Origin: an uncultured Prevotellaceae bacterium | GTDB taxonomy: Bacteria; Bacteroidota; Bacteroidia; Bacteroidales; Bacteroidaceae | DNA: 64,000 nucleotides | Direction of reading: 5' to 3' | NCBI GenBank assembly: GCA_946185485.1 | Contig: CAMHJQ010000002.1 | Span: 124,001 to 188,000, forward strand | Shown: piece after piece, positions 62,213-64,000 of the stretch | Layout: every line of letters begins with the position of its first letter | Position numbering within the stretch: the stretch's first letter is position 1 | Made by a program: the position numbers and the translations under genes | The notes under the pieces: generated by a model | What the model was told of the DNA's origin: nothing | Databases searched by the model: none | Seen by the model: only the letters and a program-made list of their open reading frames with translations

Positions 62213-64000
62213 GGGCGTTGAATCTTTAGGGTGTCTGTACTTACACTGTCACGCGGAGCAGGAATCTGATTGCGCGAGCGCATGGGGATAGCCGGCGAAG
62301 ACTCCTTGAAGCGGAAGATATCCCAGAAGCTGTTCAGCGACCTGCGCCACGTGAAGCCACCGCCATACTTCTGGGTATAGCCGTCGAGCCAGTCGTAGCT
62401 GTTGTTCTGGTAGAACAGCGTAATGAACTTGTTGGCCGTCTGGTCGAGGCGGTATTCCAGCGACACATTGTCCAGGAACGAGTTGTTGCGCTGCTGCAGT
62501 TCGGCACCTGTCGACACCTTACCACCAATGGCAATCTTCAGGCGGTTGTCCATGAAGCGCTTGGCAAACTTGAACGAATAGTCGGTATGCATGTTTCCCG
62601 AGGCGTCGGTGGAGTTGTCCATACCAACCGAGAGGTCCAGCGTGCGCAGGGCATTGCCCGTAATATTGTTGATTTCCGAGCTGAGGAAGGAGCTGAGTGC
62701 GCTGTTCATGCTGAAAGCCCCCGTGTTGCCGTCAGCCAGATACATGCCCGTCGTGAGCATGGTGACAGCCAGTTTGCCTCGCTGTTCGATGCCCATCGAC
62801 ATCAGTTCGTTGTGCAACTGCATGTCCTCGGGAGCATCGAGCACAAACTCCACACCCATATTGTTGAGCGTCTTGGTGATGACGACGCCACAGTCGAAGG
62901 CAACGCTGCGCCCAGTGCCGTTGGCACCAGCCACGGCGGCCCTGACGCGCTCCGTGGCCTTGATGTTCAGCGTAGGATCCATCGGATCGCCCGTAAACTC
63001 AATGTATGAGCCGTCCTGGATGGTGAATGTCTTGAGGGGTATGAACTGCAGCGAGTATTTCATCTCACCATTCGACAGGGTATAGCGGCCGCGCAGCTGC
63101 AGGTTGTCAGCTGGCGTGTACTGCATGCGCAGCGTGCCGCCACCCATCAGGTCGATATAGTTGGAGTGGTCGGTGTTGAGGTATGCCATCACGTGGGCAC
63201 CCTTGGAGATGTCAATGGTCATATCCATCTGGAAGCCGTCCAGGGCAGGACGTTGGATGACAACCTGTGTGGTGTCGCTGAAGTCGGTGAACTTCACCAG
63301 TTCCTCCAGTTGGTTGTCCGTCGACAGTGGCGTGTCACGCAGTATATAGCCCATATCCGTCGACCCCAGCACATCCAGTCGGCCACGCATCGACATCTTG
63401 TCAAGGGGACCGCTCATGCGGGCCAGGATATTGACGAAGACCTTGCCGTAGGCCACACTGTGGGGATTCTCCTTGGCACCTACCAGCTGGAAGTTCTGCG
63501 CCCTCATGCGCATATTGACCATGATGCGCTCCAAGTTGGTGAAGTCGACGTCGCCCTGGATGTTGAGCGGGTTGTCGTTATAGGCATAGACGGTGAAGTT
63601 CTCCAACAGCAGCTTTGAGCCTACAATGCGTACGGGGTCGTGGTCGAAGCGCAACATCACGCCATAGGGGACACTCTCCAGATAAGCCGAGTCAAGGAAT
63701 ATCTCGCCATCGACCTGAGGGGACGACAGGCGGCCCTTGATAGTCAGGTCGCCCTCGCCGTAGCCATGCAGGCCAAACAACTGGTCGGGTATGAAACCGT
63801 TGACCAGCGACAGCGGCAGTCGGGCCATCTGGAAATTGGCATCTATCGAGCCATCGTCCTCACGCTTATTATAATAGGTACCCGTGAGGACACCAATCTC
63901 CTCGTTGTTCTTCATCAGTCGGGCCTCTATGGCATGGGCATCGTCTTCCTTCTGCATGTAAATCAGTTCGGTGCTGAGATTGCCGACAGGACTGCCCTCG
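62209..64000 (-). CDS. tamB: TamB-like translocation/assembly protein (5' end beyond the window)
   Basis: DUF490-type repeats (DGEIFLDSAYLESVPYGVMLRFD, IQGDVDFTNLERIMVNMRMRAQNFQL, GRYTLSNGEMKYSLQFIPLKTFTIQDGSYIEFTGDPMDPTLNIKATERV); frame stays open to 64000; 4-bp ATGA overlap with tamL. Confidence 0.88.
   Translation of the reverse strand, partial: EGSPVGNLSTELIYMQKEDDAHAIEARLMKNNEEIGVLTGTYYNKREDDGSIDANFQMARLPLSLVNGFIPDQLFGLHGYGEGDLTIKGRLSSPQVDGEIFLDSAYLESVPYGVMLRFDHDPVRIVGSKLLLENFTVYAYNDNPLNIQGDVDFTNLERIMVNMRMRAQNFQLVGAKENPHSVAYGKVFVNILARMSGPLDKMSMRGRLDVLGSTDMGYILRDTPLSTDNQLEELVKFTDFSDTTQVVIQRPALDGFQMDMTIDISKGAHVMAYLNTDHSNYIDLMGGGTLRMQYTPADNLQLRGRYTLSNGEMKYSLQFIPLKTFTIQDGSYIEFTGDPMDPTLNIKATERVRAAVAGANGTGRSVAFDCGVVITKTLNNMGVEFVLDAPEDMQLHNELMSMGIEQRGKLAVTMLTTGMYLADGNTGAFSMNSALSSFLSSEINNITGNALRTLDLSVGMDNSTDASGNMHTDYSFKFAKRFMDNRLKIAIGGKVSTGAELQQRNNSFLDNVSLEYRLDQTANKFITLFYQNNSYDWLDGYTQKYGGGFTWRRSLNSFWDIFRFKESSPAIPMRSRNQIPAPRDSVSTDTLKIQRP

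Overview
The window looks like a Bacteroidota chromosome of Prevotella/Segatella type. The signs are SusC/SusD pairs, TAnnTTTG promoter elements, no Shine-Dalgarno sequences, and conserved nusB-yajC-ybbR-coaE and pth-rplY clusters. About 5.7-39.5 kb is a pectin (homogalacturonan) utilisation region: a GH28-GH105 fusion, two PL1 pectate lyases, a large CE8 pectinesterase, two tandem SusC/SusD pairs, surface lipoproteins, a secreted protein of unknown function, a GH-like protein and a GH3 enzyme. On its left are a ROK kinase, a kinase-less membrane AraC regulator and a truncated SusC. To the right are housekeeping genes, a secreted LRR-phosphatase-dockerin protein, a TPR sensor kinase without its phosphoacceptor His, an RGG-tailed beta-barrel receptor, aroB, an AAA ATPase followed by a dense palindrome array, two PEGA-module paralogues, and a TamL/TamB pair. 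The strongest signals not explained by ordinary annotation are: (1) four 14-bp LacI-type palindromes lying exactly 43 or 54 bp (one helical turn apart) upstream of the -7 element of four PUL transcription units; (2) several families of short intergenic-type repeats that also occur in frame inside conserved enzymes; (3) non-canonical signalling proteins; (4) a roughly 0.5-kb non-coding nest of hairpins. No CRISPR array, rRNA, tRNA, transposase or reverse transcriptase was recognised. All calls were made by eye, and no database search was run.
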